A stretch of DNA of 64,000 nt from Allonocardiopsis opalescens (GTDB lineage Bacteria > Actinomycetota > Actinomycetes > Streptosporangiales > Streptosporangiaceae), in assembly GCF_003002095.1 (NCBI RefSeq), contig NZ_PVZC01000008.1, positions 62,001 to 126,000 of the forward strand, in the 5' to 3' direction. Under the pieces are notes generated by a model. It made no database searches. It worked only from the letters and a program-made list of their open reading frames with translations, and had not been told where the DNA came from. The translations under genes were made by a program, and so were the position numbers. This document shows positions 8,102-16,637 of the stretch, piece after piece (positions within the stretch are counted from its first letter, which is position 1; each line of letters begins with the position of its first letter).

Positions 8102-9286
8102 TCAGCCGAGCCCGGGCGGGCTGGCGGGGGCGAGTCTGCCCGGCTCGCTCGGGCGCGCGGCCGGGAGCACGGTCTGGTAGACGGCGGCCACGTCGGCGGC
8201 GACGGTGGTCCAGTCGTAGGCCCGCACCGCCGCCCGCGCCCCGGCCGACAGCCGCTCGCGCAGCGCCGGCTCGTCCAGCATCCGCTCGGCGCCGCGCACC
8301 AGCGCGTCGGGGTCGCCGACCCGGAACAGCTCGCCGGCCTCGCCGTCGCGCAGCACGCTGCGGAAGGCGGCGATGTCGCTGGCCAGGATGGCGGCGCCGG
8401 CCGCCATCGCCTCGGTCAGCACCATGCCGAAGCTCTCCCCGCCCAGGTTCGGCGCGCAGAACACGTCGACGGAGTGGTAGGCGCGCACCTTGTCGGCCTC
8501 GCTGACCTTGCCCAGCACGGTGATGCGCTCGCGCAGCCCCTTGTCGACCTTGGCGAGCACGTCGGAGGGGCCGGGGCCGACCAGCAGCAGCCGCAGCCCG
8601 GGCCGGCGCCGCGCCAGGGTGCCGAAGGCGCGCAGCAGCACCGGCAGGCCCTTGCGCTGCTCGTCCATCCGGCCCAGGAAGCCGATCACCCCGCCGCGCT
8701 CCGCGCCGCCGAGCCGGCCGTCCAGCCGCCCGGGCCAGCCGGGCAGCGGCTCGCTCTGGGCGTACTTGGCCACCGGCACGCCGTTGGGGATCAGCACGGC
8801 GTCGCCGCCCAGGTGCTCCACCAGGGTGGTCCTGGCCGCCTCCGACACCGCGATGCGGCCGCTGATCTTCTCCAGCGCGGTCTGCAGGGCGGCGGCCGAG
8901 GCCGACATGGCCCGCGAGCGGGGGTTGGCGGTGTGGAAGGTGGCGACCAGCGGCGCGTCAGCGGCCCAGCAGGCCAGCAGCGACAGGCTCGGGGCGGCCG
9001 GTTCGTGCACGTGCACGATGTCGAAGGCGCCCTCGCGCAGCCACCGGCGCACCCGTGCGGCGGCCAGGAAGCCGAAGGCGAGCCGGGCCACCGAGCCGTT
9101 GTAGGGCACCGGGATGGCCTTGCCGCCGGAGACGGCGTAGGGCGGCAGCGGCGCCTCGTCGTCGGAGGGCGTGATCACCGAGACGTCGTGGCCGAGGCCG
9201 ATGAGCGCCTCGGCCAGCTCGGCGACGTGCAGCTGCACACCGCCGGGCACCTCCCAGGTGTAGGGGCAGACCAGCCCGACCCGCAC
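8102..9286 (-). CDS. pimA: phosphatidyl-myo-inositol mannosyltransferase PimA
   Basis: PimA transfers the first mannose from GDP-mannose to phosphatidylinositol at the inner face of the membrane. The 394-residue GT4/GT-B protein begins MRVGLVCPYTWEVPGGVQLH with the N-terminal Gly-rich loop. HVHEP and TFHTANPRS follow, and the C-terminal nucleotide-sugar site is GGESFGMVLTEAMAAG, which includes the EX7E motif. GTG 9286 has AGGAG 6 bases upstream. It lies in an operon with pgsA and a PIM acyltransferase, the same gene set as in mycobacteria. Confidence 0.95.
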   Translation of the reverse strand: MRVGLVCPYTWEVPGGVQLHVAELAEALIGLGHDVSVITPSDDEAPLPPYAVSGGKAIPVPYNGSVARLAFGFLAAARVRRWLREGAFDIVHVHEPAAPSLSLLACWAADAPLVATFHTANPRSRAMSASAAALQTALEKISGRIAVSEAARTTLVEHLGGDAVLIPNGVPVAKYAQSEPLPGWPGRLDGRLGGAERGGVIGFLGRMDEQRKGLPVLLRAFGTLARRRPGLRLLLVGPGPSDVLAKVDKGLRERITVLGKVSEADKVRAYHSVDVFCAPNLGGESFGMVLTEAMAAGAAILASDIAAFRSVLRDGEAGELFRVGDPDALVRGAERMLDEPALRERLSAGARAAVRAYDWTTVAADVAAVYQTVLPAARPSEPGRLAPASPPGLG

Positions 9287-9304
9287 GTGACTCTCCTATC
9301 TCGG

Positions 9305-10267
9305 CTAACCCGTCGACCGGTCCGGCCGCGCGGCGCGCCGCGCCCGCCGGGGGTCGAGGTCGGCGCTGAACACGCGCTGCAGCATGTGCCAGTCCTGCGG
9401 ATGGGCCGCGATGTCGGACTCGAAGGCGCGGGCGAGCGCCTGGGTCATCGCGGTGGTCCGGTGCCGGTCGTCTCCCTCGTCGGGCACCTCGATCTCGTCG
9501 TGGATCCTGATTCCCCAGCCCTTCCCGGTGAACCAGAGGCCCACCGGCAGCAGCGCGGCGCCGGTGCGCAGGGCGAGCGTGGCGGGTCCGGCCGGCATCC
9601 TGGCCGGCTCGCCGAAGAGGGTGACCTCCACCCCGCTGGAGCTGAGGTCGCGGTCGGCCAGCAGGCAGACGAGGCCGCCCGCCTTGAGCCGGTCGACCAG
9701 CACGGGCAGCGGCGGCGGGCCGCCGCGCAGCGCCAGCACCTCCATGCCCAGCGCGGTGCGGAAGGCGACGAAGCGCTCGAAGACCGACTCGGGCCGCAGC
9801 CGCTCGGCCACGGTGGTGAGCCGGTACCCGCGGCCGACGATCCAGGCGCCGGCCTGGTCCCAGTTGCCGCTGTGCGGCAGGGCCGCCACCACGCCGCGGC
9901 CCGACTCCAGCGCGGCGAACAGGGTGTCGGCGCCGTGGATCTCGGTGCGCTCGGCCAGCCGGCGCGGCCCGATGCTCGGCAACCGGAAGATCTCGTACCA
10001 GTACCGCAGGTAGGAGCGCATCCCGGACCGGGAGAGCGCCCGCAGGTCGGCCTCGCTCGGCCCGGGTCCGACGACCCGGCGCAGATTGGCCTCCAGCCGC
10101 CGCACCCCGCGCCCCTCGCGCCGCCAGACCGCGTCGGCGATCCAGGTGAACAGCCGGCGCCCCCAGCGCTCGGGCAGCCACCGGATCAGCCCCCAGCCGA
10201 TCAGGTAGCCGACGGCGATCACGCGTGCCCTCAATCGTGCTCCCCGCAGTGTCGGTACGTCCGCCAC
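9305..10267 (-). CDS. phosphatidylinositol mannoside acyltransferase (PatA/HtrB-like)
   Basis: An acyltransferase of the lipid A biosynthesis (HtrB/LpxL) superfamily that acylates the mannose of PIM1/PIM2 at the membrane. The 320-residue protein contains the catalytic H-x4-D block in LPHSGNWDQAG, a DRDLSSSGV motif and the PAGPATLALRTGAALLP substrate region. It lies between pgsA (27-base gap) and pimA (18-base gap). Starts at GTG 10267 or GTG 10222 are both possible; the second has a better-spaced GAGGG, the first matches the usual length. Confidence 0.9.
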   Translation of the reverse strand: MADVPTLRGARLRARVIAVGYLIGWGLIRWLPERWGRRLFTWIADAVWRREGRGVRRLEANLRRVVGPGPSEADLRALSRSGMRSYLRYWYEIFRLPSIGPRRLAERTEIHGADTLFAALESGRGVVAALPHSGNWDQAGAWIVGRGYRLTTVAERLRPESVFERFVAFRTALGMEVLALRGGPPPLPVLVDRLKAGGLVCLLADRDLSSSGVEVTLFGEPARMPAGPATLALRTGAALLPVGLWFTGKGWGIRIHDEIEVPDEGDDRHRTTAMTQALARAFESDIAAHPQDWHMLQRVFSADLDPRRARRAARPDRSTG

Positions 10268-10294
10268 GTCCTCATGCCGCCGCGCCGCGCGCCC

Positions 10295-10915
10295 TCAGGT
10301 GCCGCCCACGGTCTCGGCGGCGTGGGTCTGCCGGTAGACGGCCGCGACGCGCTGGACGACCGTGACCACGCTGAGCACGGCCAGCACGCCGAGGCCGCCC
10401 CACATCAGGTACGGCACCCCCGCGCCGGTCAGCCCGATGGTGACGAGCAGGATCACCAGCCGCTCGGTGCGCTCGGCGATCCCCACGTCGCAGCGCAGCC
10501 CCAGCCCCTCGGCGCGCGCCTTGACGTAGGAGACCAGCAGGCCGGCGACCAGGCACAGCAGGGCCAGGCCGACCAGCGGCGCCCCGCCGTCGACGCGCAG
10601 CAGGTACAGGATCAGGCCGCAGAAGATGGCGGCGTCGCTGACGCGGTCGAAGCTGGAGTCCAGGAAGGCTCCCCAGCGGCTCGAACCGCCGGTGGCGCGC
10701 GCCACCGCGCCGTCGAGCATGTCGGCCAGCACGAAGACGGTGACGACGACGGTGCCGGCGAACAGCTGCCCGCGCGGGTAGAAGTACAGCGCCGACGCCG
10801 CGACCCCCGCGGTGCCGACCATGGTGACCAGGTTCGGAGTGATCCCGAGCCGGGCCATTCCGCGTCCGACGGGGTCCAGGACGCGGGCGAAGACGGGCCG
10901 CAGTTGACTGAGCAT
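10295..10915 (-). CDS. pgsA: CDP-alcohol phosphatidyltransferase (phosphatidylinositol phosphate synthase type)
   Basis: A 206-residue integral membrane enzyme with about six hydrophobic helices. It bears the full CDP-alcohol phosphotransferase signature D-x2-D-G-x2-A-R-x8-G-x3-D-x3-D across DMLDGAVARATGGSSRW and GAFLDSSFD (residues about 65-90). In actinobacteria the copy in this operon condenses CDP-diacylglycerol with inositol phosphate to supply PimA. It is the first gene of the PIM operon. ATG 10915 is chosen because homology starts MLSQLRPVFARVLDP; a longer frame upstream is low-complexity. The 302 bases to the divergent EF-G2 gene contain no ORF I trust and must hold both promoters. 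Confidence 0.93.
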   Translation of the reverse strand: MLSQLRPVFARVLDPVGRGMARLGITPNLVTMVGTAGVAASALYFYPRGQLFAGTVVVTVFVLADMLDGAVARATGGSSRWGAFLDSSFDRVSDAAIFCGLILYLLRVDGGAPLVGLALLCLVAGLLVSYVKARAEGLGLRCDVGIAERTERLVILLVTIGLTGAGVPYLMWGGLGVLAVLSVVTVVQRVAAVYRQTHAAETVGGT

Positions 10916-11217
10916 GGTGACTCCGATCGTACGGCCCAGCGGCCCGCCGCGTACCGTCCTCGCCGTCGCGGGGGCGCGAAGTGACCGAACCGACCGTGGC
11001 GGGGGCGCTCGGCCTCCGGTGCCCCGTCGGGACGGGTCCGCGGCCCCTGGCACCGCCGTAACCTGGCCGATCACGGAAGTTCCCGCCCCGGAAACCCGGG
11101 CTCGACCCCCTTGTGATATGCGGCTGAGCGCGTCACGGTAGAGCCACCCCTCGGCGCGCGGGGCCGAGGGACGGCCGGGCGCGCGGCCCGGCCGAGCACC
11201 CACCCGACCGGGAGGCG

Positions 11218-13374
11218 ATGACCGTGGCCGACAAGTCAGCCAAATCGAGCCCGTCCGGAGCCGCCGGAGGCGTACCGGCGGTCGACCGGCCCACCGACAT
11301 CCGCAATGTGGTGCTGGTCGGCCATTCCGGCTCAGGCAAGACGACACTGCTGGAGTCCATGCTGCTGGCGGGCGGCGCCATCACCCGGGCCGGCCGGGTG
11401 GAGGACGGCACCACCGTGAGCGACCACGACGACGCCGAGGCGCGCCAGTGCCGCTCGGTGAACCTCGCGGTCGCCCCGCTGATGCTGGGCGGTGTCAAGG
11501 TCAACCTGCTGGACACCCCCGGGTACGCCGACTACGTCGGCGACCTGCGGGCCGGGCTGCGCGCCGCCGACGCGGCGCTGTTCGTCATCTCGGCCGTCGA
11601 CGGGATCGACGGCCCCACCAAGATCCTGTGGGAGGAGTGCGCCGCCGTCGGCATGCCGCGCGCGGTGGTGATCAACAAGATCGACCACCAGCGCGCCGAC
11701 TTCTTCCAGCTGCTGGCCGAGTGCCAGGACGCCTTCGGCGAGGGCGTCATGCCCGTGTACTACCCGGTGGGCGGCGGCGAGGAGCCGCTGCGCGGCCTGG
11801 TCGGCCTGCTGTCGGGGCGGCTGTTGGACTACTCCTCGGGCGAGCGGGTGGAGGCCGACCCCGGCGAGGAACTGCTCGACCGCCTCACCGACCTGCGCAA
11901 CGCGCTGATCGAGGGCGTCATCACCGAGAGCGAGGACGAGGCGCTGATGGAGCGCTACGTCGAGGGCGGCGAGATCGACGCCGCCGCGCTCATCCCCGAC
12001 CTGCACCAGGCGGTCGCTCGCGGCGGCTTCTACCCGGTGCTGGCGGTCTCGGCCACCCGCGGCGTCGGCGTCGCCGAGCTGCTGGAGGCGCTGCCGCAGG
12101 CCTGCCCGGCGCCGACCGAGCGGCCGCTGCCGCCGGTCACCCGCCTGGACGGCGAGCCGGTGGCCGGCCTGGGCTGCGATCCCGACGGGCCGCTGCTGGC
12201 CGAGGTGGTGAAGACCACCACCGACCCCTACGTCGGCCGGATCAGCCTGGTGCGGGTCTTCTCCGGCACCCTGCGCCCCGACTCCACCGTGCACGTCAGC
12301 GGGCACGGCCCGGCCGAGCGCGGCCGCGGCGAACACGATGTGGACGAGCGGATCGGCGCCCTGTCGGTGCCGCTGGGCAAGCAGATGCGGCCGGTGCCGC
12401 GGGTGGTGGCCGGCGATGTGTGCGCGGTCGCCAAGCTCTCGCGCGCCGAGACCGGCGACACCCTGTCCGACCGCGAGGCGCCGCTGCTGATGCCGGCCTG
12501 GACCTTCCCCGAGCCGCTGCTGCCGGTGGCGCTGCGCGCCGCGGTCAAGGCCGACGAGGACAAGCTGGCGCAGGCGCTGGCCCGGGTGTCGTCGGAGGAC
12601 GTGACGCTGCGGCTGGAGGTGAACGCCGAGACCCGCCAGCTGGTGCTGTGGTGCATGGGCGAGGCGCACCTGGAGGTCATCGTGGACCGGCTGGCCGACC
12701 GCTACGGCGTGCGGGTGGAGACCAGCGCGGTCCGGGTGCCGCTGCGCGAGACCTTCACCTCGCCGGCGCACGGCATGGGCCGCAACGTCAAGCAGACGGG
12801 CGGCCACGGCGAGTACGGGGTGTGCCGGATCGAGGTGGAGCCGCTGCCCTCGGGCGCCGGCCTGGAGTTCGTCGACAAGATCGTCGGAGGCGTGGTGCCG
12901 CGCCAGTTCATCCCGTCGGTGGAGAAGGGCGTGCGGGCGCAGATGGAGCAGGGCCTGGAGTCGGGCTACCCCTGCGTGGACATCCGCGTGACGCTCTACG
13001 ACGGCAAGGCGCATGCGGTGGACTCCTCCGACATGGCCTTCCAGAAGGCGGGCCGGCTCGCGCTCAAGGACGCCGCCGAGCACGCCCAGATGGCCATGCT
13101 GGAGCCGGTGGACGAGGTGGAGGTGCTGGTCGCCGACGAGTACGTGGGCGCGGTCATGTCCGACCTGTCGGCCCGCCGGGGCCGGGTGCTGGGCACCGAG
13201 AACCTGGCCGGGGGGCGCACCCTGGTGCGGGCGGAGGTGCCGCAGCTGGAGATGGTGCGCTACGCCGTGGAACTGCGCTCGCTCGCCCACGGCACCGGCG
13301 CGTTCAGCCGCGGCTACCTGCGCCACGAGCCGCTGCCCGCGCACGTCGCGGCGCGGCTGCCCGCCGCGGGCTGA
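11218..13374 (+). CDS. elongation factor G-like protein EF-G2
   Basis: A 718-residue translational GTPase homologue of the actinobacterial second EF-G. G1 is GHSGSGKTT (residues 35-43), G3 is DTPGYADYVGDL and G4 is NKID. The EF-G domain IV region (KQTGGHGEYGVCRIEVEPLP) and the C-terminal domain (PVDEVEVLVADEYVGAVMSD) are present. Members of this group are reported to lack full translocase activity; the role is unclear. ATG 11218 has GGGAGG directly upstream. It is divergent from pgsA and forms the left edge of an island that interrupts the usual pgsA-HIT-thrS order. Confidence 0.93.
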   Translation: MTVADKSAKSSPSGAAGGVPAVDRPTDIRNVVLVGHSGSGKTTLLESMLLAGGAITRAGRVEDGTTVSDHDDAEARQCRSVNLAVAPLMLGGVKVNLLDTPGYADYVGDLRAGLRAADAALFVISAVDGIDGPTKILWEECAAVGMPRAVVINKIDHQRADFFQLLAECQDAFGEGVMPVYYPVGGGEEPLRGLVGLLSGRLLDYSSGERVEADPGEELLDRLTDLRNALIEGVITESEDEALMERYVEGGEIDAAALIPDLHQAVARGGFYPVLAVSATRGVGVAELLEALPQACPAPTERPLPPVTRLDGEPVAGLGCDPDGPLLAEVVKTTTDPYVGRISLVRVFSGTLRPDSTVHVSGHGPAERGRGEHDVDERIGALSVPLGKQMRPVPRVVAGDVCAVAKLSRAETGDTLSDREAPLLMPAWTFPEPLLPVALRAAVKADEDKLAQALARVSSEDVTLRLEVNAETRQLVLWCMGEAHLEVIVDRLADRYGVRVETSAVRVPLRETFTSPAHGMGRNVKQTGGHGEYGVCRIEVEPLPSGAGLEFVDKIVGGVVPRQFIPSVEKGVRAQMEQGLESGYPCVDIRVTLYDGKAHAVDSSDMAFQKAGRLALKDAAEHAQMAMLEPVDEVEVLVADEYVGAVMSDLSARRGRVLGTENLAGGRTLVRAEVPQLEMVRYAVELRSLAHGTGAFSRGYLRHEPLPAHVAARLPAAG

Positions 13375-13384
13375 CGGCCGGGGC

Positions 13385-13415
13385 GGGCGCGCGGGCCTGC
13401 GGGCCCGGCGCGCCC
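13385..13415. terminator. hairpin between convergent EF-G2 and EF-hand genes
   Basis: Stem GGGCGCGC plus GGGC pairs with GCCC plus GCGCGCCC with a single bulged G, closing a 6-base loop. It lies just after the EF-G2 stop and before the end of the opposing EF-hand gene. Confidence 0.6.
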
Positions 13416-13431
13416 GCCGCCGCGGCCGGGC

Positions 13432-13671
13432 TCACTCCGCCGGACGGACTTCGTCCAGGGTGATCTCGCCGTCCTTGTTGTCGTCGGACGCCACCGCGTC
13501 GGGGCGGCCGTCGCCGTTGACGTCGATCTCCACCTCGACGGTGCCGTCCTCGCGGGTGCGGCCCTTGGCGGTGACGGTCTCCTCGACGCCGTCGGCGTCG
13601 AGGTCCATCGAGGTGGTGATGCTGCCGTCGGGGTTGCGGCGGTACTCGGGCTCGGGAGTCTGCTCGGCCAT
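13432..13671 (-). CDS. small acidic EF-hand-like calcium-binding protein
   Basis: A 79-residue acidic protein without signal peptide or membrane segment. It has three Asp-rich loops: DLDADGVEE, DVNGDGRPD and DDNKDGEITLDE (residues 63-74). The last fits the canonical 12-residue EF-hand loop: Asp at 1, Asn at 3, Asp at 5, Gly at 6, Ile at 8, Glu at 12. Calcium binding is therefore likely; the role is unknown. The same alternation of D-x-D/N-G motifs occurs in secreted dockerin/FG-GAP proteins, but this one is free-standing. It is convergent with EF-G2 and divergent from the HTTM pair. Confidence 0.75.
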   Translation of the reverse strand: MAEQTPEPEYRRNPDGSITTSMDLDADGVEETVTAKGRTREDGTVEVEIDVNGDGRPDAVASDDNKDGEITLDEVRPAE

Positions 13672-13991
13672 GGGATGGGTCCCCTTCCGGGACGTGTCGA
13701 ACGGTCCGCCGCGCAGCTGCCGCGCGGCGGTGGGGCGCCCGGGGGCGCCCGGCGCACCGCCGGGAGCGGCGGGCGCGGCGTGCCCGGCCGTGTCGCGGCC
13801 GGACCCGCACCAGTATGGACCAGCCTCGGCGCACGGCGGGGCGCGGCGAGGGCTCCGGTGGCCGGACCCGGCGTCCAGGGCGCGAGATCTACGTTTTCGT
13901 GACATCGTGGTCGGCCGCACGTACCCGGCGGCGCCCGTCCACTGGTCTAGGCTCGCCGCATCCGCGTCCGAGAGGAAAACTGGAGTCCCGC
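13672..13991. other. 320-base intergenic region between divergent genes
   Basis: It holds the promoters of the EF-hand gene (leftward) and the HTTM pair (rightward). An AT-richer patch at about 13890-13950 (TACGTTTTCGTGACATCG, then TCTAGGCT) is the best promoter candidate for the rightward pair. No gene is supported here. Confidence 0.4.
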
Positions 13992-14522
13992 ATGTCCCCA
14001 CCGGCCCCGTCCCCCTCCGCTGACGATACCGGCGCCGCCCCGGCGCCCCCGGAGACCGGAGCCGCGGCCGCGACGGCCGAGCCGCGGGGGCTGAGCCGCA
14101 CCGGCCGGGCGCTGCGCCTGGTGGCGTGCACGGTCTGCCTCGCACTGCTGACCTTCGGCACCTTCTTCTGGGACGACTTCCACTTCCCGTTCGGGCCGTT
14201 CCGGATGTACTCCACCCGCAACGACCCCAACGGCACCATCCAGGTGGCGATCCTGCAGGGCCGCACCGAGAGCCAGGACTGGCACGACCTGCCGTTCCAC
14301 CCCGACATCACCGGGGTGAACCGGGCCGAGGTGGAGGGGCAGATCCCGCTGTTCGAGGCCGATCCCGACCGGCTGAGCGTGATTGCCGACGCGATGGCCG
14401 CCCAGCAGCCGCACCTGGAGCCGCTCACCGGCGTCCGGCTGATCAACCGGTACCACCTGCTCGAGGAGCGGCGGCTCAACGGCCACCGCGACGACCTGAT
14501 CGCCGTCTGGGAGGCGCCGTGA
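13992..14522 (+). CDS. membrane-anchored partner of the HTTM protein
   Basis: A 176-residue protein. A low-complexity Pro/Ala-rich N terminus (residues 1-35) precedes one hydrophobic segment (LRLVACTVCLALLTFGTFFW, about 38-57), then FHFPFGPFRMYSTRND and an extracytoplasmic domain. I do not recognise a named family. The FGPFRMY motif and the 4-base coupled overlap with the next gene suggest an obligate partner of the HTTM protein. ATG 13992 is chosen because the frame upstream is non-coding in character; the Shine-Dalgarno site is weak (GAGGAAA about 20 bases upstream). Confidence 0.75.
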   Translation: MSPPAPSPSADDTGAAPAPPETGAAAATAEPRGLSRTGRALRLVACTVCLALLTFGTFFWDDFHFPFGPFRMYSTRNDPNGTIQVAILQGRTESQDWHDLPFHPDITGVNRAEVEGQIPLFEADPDRLSVIADAMAAQQPHLEPLTGVRLINRYHLLEERRLNGHRDDLIAVWEAP

Positions 14523-15466
14523 AGATGCTGAGGGCCGCCGCCGACTGGTGGTTCACCCCGATGCCCGACGCCCGGGTGCGGGTGTTCCGGGTCGTCATCT
14601 ACCTGTTCGTCGTCTACGACGTGCTCTTCATCCACAACATCGCCGCCAACCACGCGCACACCGGCGAGCTGTACCGGCCGCTGGAGATCGCCGAGCTGCT
14701 CTCGCTGCCGCAGCCCACCCCCGTGCTGATCACGGCGGTGCAGTGGACGCTGATCGCGAGCTGCCTGCTGTCGGCGGCCGGGTGGTTCCCGCGGGTGTCG
14801 GGGACCATCGCCTTCCTGGCCTACTTCGAGTGGTGCATCATGTCGTTCTCCTACGGCAAGGTGGACCACGACCGCATCGCGCTGCTGGTGGCGCTGGCGG
14901 TGCTGCCGACCGTGGGCCGGGCGCTGGCCGCCGACCGCACGCTGTCGGCGGCGGCCGGGTGGGCGCTACGCTGCGTGCAGGTGGCCGTCATCGCCACCTA
15001 CTTCCTGTCGGCCTTCGCCAAGTTCCGCTTCGGCGGCTTCGACTGGGCCAACGGCGCCACCCTGGTGCGCGCGGTGTTCCGGCGCAGCACGGTCTTCTCC
15101 GAGTGGATGCTGGACGTGCCGTGGGTGCTGCACGCCGGCCAGTGGGCCATCCTGCTGATGGAGCTGTCGGCGCCGGTGATCTTCCTGGTGGCGCTGCGCT
15201 GGCGGTACGCGATGGTCGGCATGTTCGTCGCCTTCCACATCGCCACCTACATGGTGATCACGATCGTGTTCCTGCCGCACACCATCTGCCTGGTGCTGGC
15301 CTTCCTGCCCACCGAGAAACTGGTGTGGTGGGCGCGGGACCGCTTCGCGGCGCTGCGCGGCGGCCGGACCGGCACGGCACCGCCGCCGGGCGGCGCGGCG
15401 GCCGGCGCGGCACCGTCCGCGTCCCCGTCGGCACCGGCGGCGGCCGCCCCGGCCGAGGGCGGCTGA
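14519..15466 (+). CDS. HTTM-domain membrane protein (gamma-carboxylase-like)
   Basis: A 315-residue integral membrane protein of the HTTM group, the horizontally transferred transmembrane domain related to vitamin K-dependent gamma-glutamyl carboxylase. It has about eight hydrophobic segments, for example VFRVVIYLFVVYDVLFIHNI and GMFVAFHIATYMVITIVFLP, and ends in an Ala/Pro-rich tail. The GTG start at 14519 overlaps the stop of the preceding gene (GTGA). The substrate is unknown. A DCC-type thiol oxidoreductase lies convergently downstream, and HTTM and DCC genes are often neighbours. Confidence 0.8.
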   Translation: MKMLRAAADWWFTPMPDARVRVFRVVIYLFVVYDVLFIHNIAANHAHTGELYRPLEIAELLSLPQPTPVLITAVQWTLIASCLLSAAGWFPRVSGTIAFLAYFEWCIMSFSYGKVDHDRIALLVALAVLPTVGRALAADRTLSAAAGWALRCVQVAVIATYFLSAFAKFRFGGFDWANGATLVRAVFRRSTVFSEWMLDVPWVLHAGQWAILLMELSAPVIFLVALRWRYAMVGMFVAFHIATYMVITIVFLPHTICLVLAFLPTEKLVWWARDRFAALRGGRTGTAPPPGGAAAGAAPSASPSAPAAAAPAEGG

Positions 15467-15479
15467 CCCGCTTCTCGGA

Positions 15480-15513
15480 GGCGGGCGGCGCGGCTCAGCT
15501 CGCGCCGCCCGCC
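15480..15513. terminator. hairpin at the convergent HTTM / DCC gene ends
   Basis: A perfect 13-bp stem (15480-15492 with 15501-15513, GGCGGGCGGCGCG) closes an 8-base loop. The loop contains the stop codon of the DCC gene, so the right arm also codes for that protein's last residues. Confidence 0.65.
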
Positions 15514-15905
15514 CCGGGCCGCAGGTGGGCGGGCATGGCGCAGGCGGCCGTGCCGCCCGGCAGGCGGTGGCGGTTCACCGCGACCAGCTGGTAGAGCCGC
15601 TGCATCAGCGGGCGCAGCGGCGCCGCCCGCAGCAGCGAGCCCAGCGGCCACCAGTACGGGCGGGCGGAGCTGAGCAGCACCGCGCCGACGGCGTCGGAGC
15701 CGCCCTCGACCCGGCCGTCCTTTCGCACCCACAGCACCTCGTACTCGGCCCGCTCGGCGGTGGTGCCGAGCGCGGCGAGGTCGGCGAACTGCCAGGCGAC
15801 GATGTCGGCGTCGGCCTTGACGTACCGCTCCGCGAAGGCCACGCACCGGGTGCAGATGGCGCAGTCGCCGTCGTAGACGAGCACGGGGCGGGTGCGGGCG
15901 GCCAT
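15495..15905 (-). CDS. DCC family thiol-disulfide oxidoreductase (DUF393)
   Basis: A 136-residue protein beginning MAARTRPVLVYDGDCAICTR with the D-x-D-C-x-x-C signature of DUF393 (Cys at residues 15 and 18). The rest matches the family: RCVAFAERYV, VGAVLLSSARPYWWPLGSLL and LYQLVAVNRHRLPGG. Members are thought to be thioredoxin-like redox proteins. ATG 15905 has GAGGAG upstream. Its convergent neighbour is the HTTM gene, a common association. Confidence 0.88.
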   Translation of the reverse strand: MAARTRPVLVYDGDCAICTRCVAFAERYVKADADIVAWQFADLAALGTTAERAEYEVLWVRKDGRVEGGSDAVGAVLLSSARPYWWPLGSLLRAAPLRPLMQRLYQLVAVNRHRLPGGTAACAMPAHLRPGAGGAS

Positions 15906-16045
15906 GGCGGGCTCCTCGGGCGGTTCGTCGGCGTCGTGTCGGTCGCGGCGGGCGCGCGCTCGGCGCGGCCCCCGGTGGATCCACGCTACCGCCGGCGGCG
16001 GTGCGCCGGGACGCCGCCCGCCCGGCACGCCGGGCCGGGCGCCGC

Positions 16046-16525
16046 CTAGTCCTCGCCGAGTTCCGCGGGCGGCCAGGGGTCGATCCTGCCGACCGGGTCG
16101 CCGCAGCCGTTGTAGACGGTGCCGTCAGGGCCGATCCGCTGCTCCTGGGTGCACAGCTCGGGCCGGTCGGGGGCGACGGTGGGCCGCTCGCAGCCCTCGT
16201 AGGGGTCGGTGATCTGGCCGGACTCCGGGATGCCGCCGCGCGGGCAGGCGGACGGCCGGGACTCGGGCACCGGGAAGCCGTTCTCGGGCGGGCAGCCGCC
16301 GCCGGAGTCCGGGCCGTCGCCGCGGGCGCAGTCCACCGTCTCGGGGCCGAGCCCGCCGGGGCCGCCGAAGAGCTGCTGCAGGCCGGAGCCGACCGACGGG
16401 CCCAGCTGGCCGAGCCCGGCGATGAGCGCCGCCGCGATCAGCCCGGCCAGGACGATCAGGCCGCCGTACTGCACCGCCGCGCTGCCCCGGTCGGACGCCG
16501 CGCGAAGCCGTGATCCGCCGCCCAT
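16046..16525 (-). CDS. secreted Flp-pilin-like protein with Cys-rich C-terminal region
   Basis: A 159-residue protein. The N terminus (MGGGSRLRAASDRGSAAVQY, then a hydrophobic segment GGLIVLAGLIAAALIAGLGQ) resembles Flp/Tad-type pilins and TadE-like pseudopilins, where a prepilin peptidase cuts before a hydrophobic helix. The rest is Gly/Pro-rich with about seven Cys (VDCARG, GGCPPE, SACPRG, EGCERP, ELCTQE, NGCGDP), probably disulfide-bonded outside the cell. No tad assembly genes are nearby. ATG 16525 has GGAG upstream. The function is inference only. Confidence 0.6.
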   Translation of the reverse strand: MGGGSRLRAASDRGSAAVQYGGLIVLAGLIAAALIAGLGQLGPSVGSGLQQLFGGPGGLGPETVDCARGDGPDSGGGCPPENGFPVPESRPSACPRGGIPESGQITDPYEGCERPTVAPDRPELCTQEQRIGPDGTVYNGCGDPVGRIDPWPPAELGED

Positions 16526-16637
16526 GACCTGCTCCGTCCGCCTCGACCGCTCCTGGGCTCCAGGGTGACCGACGGCACAGCGGGTGCCTAGAGCCCAGGG
16601 GCCCGGGCCCACGGGCCCACTGGGCCGGGCGGGCGGT

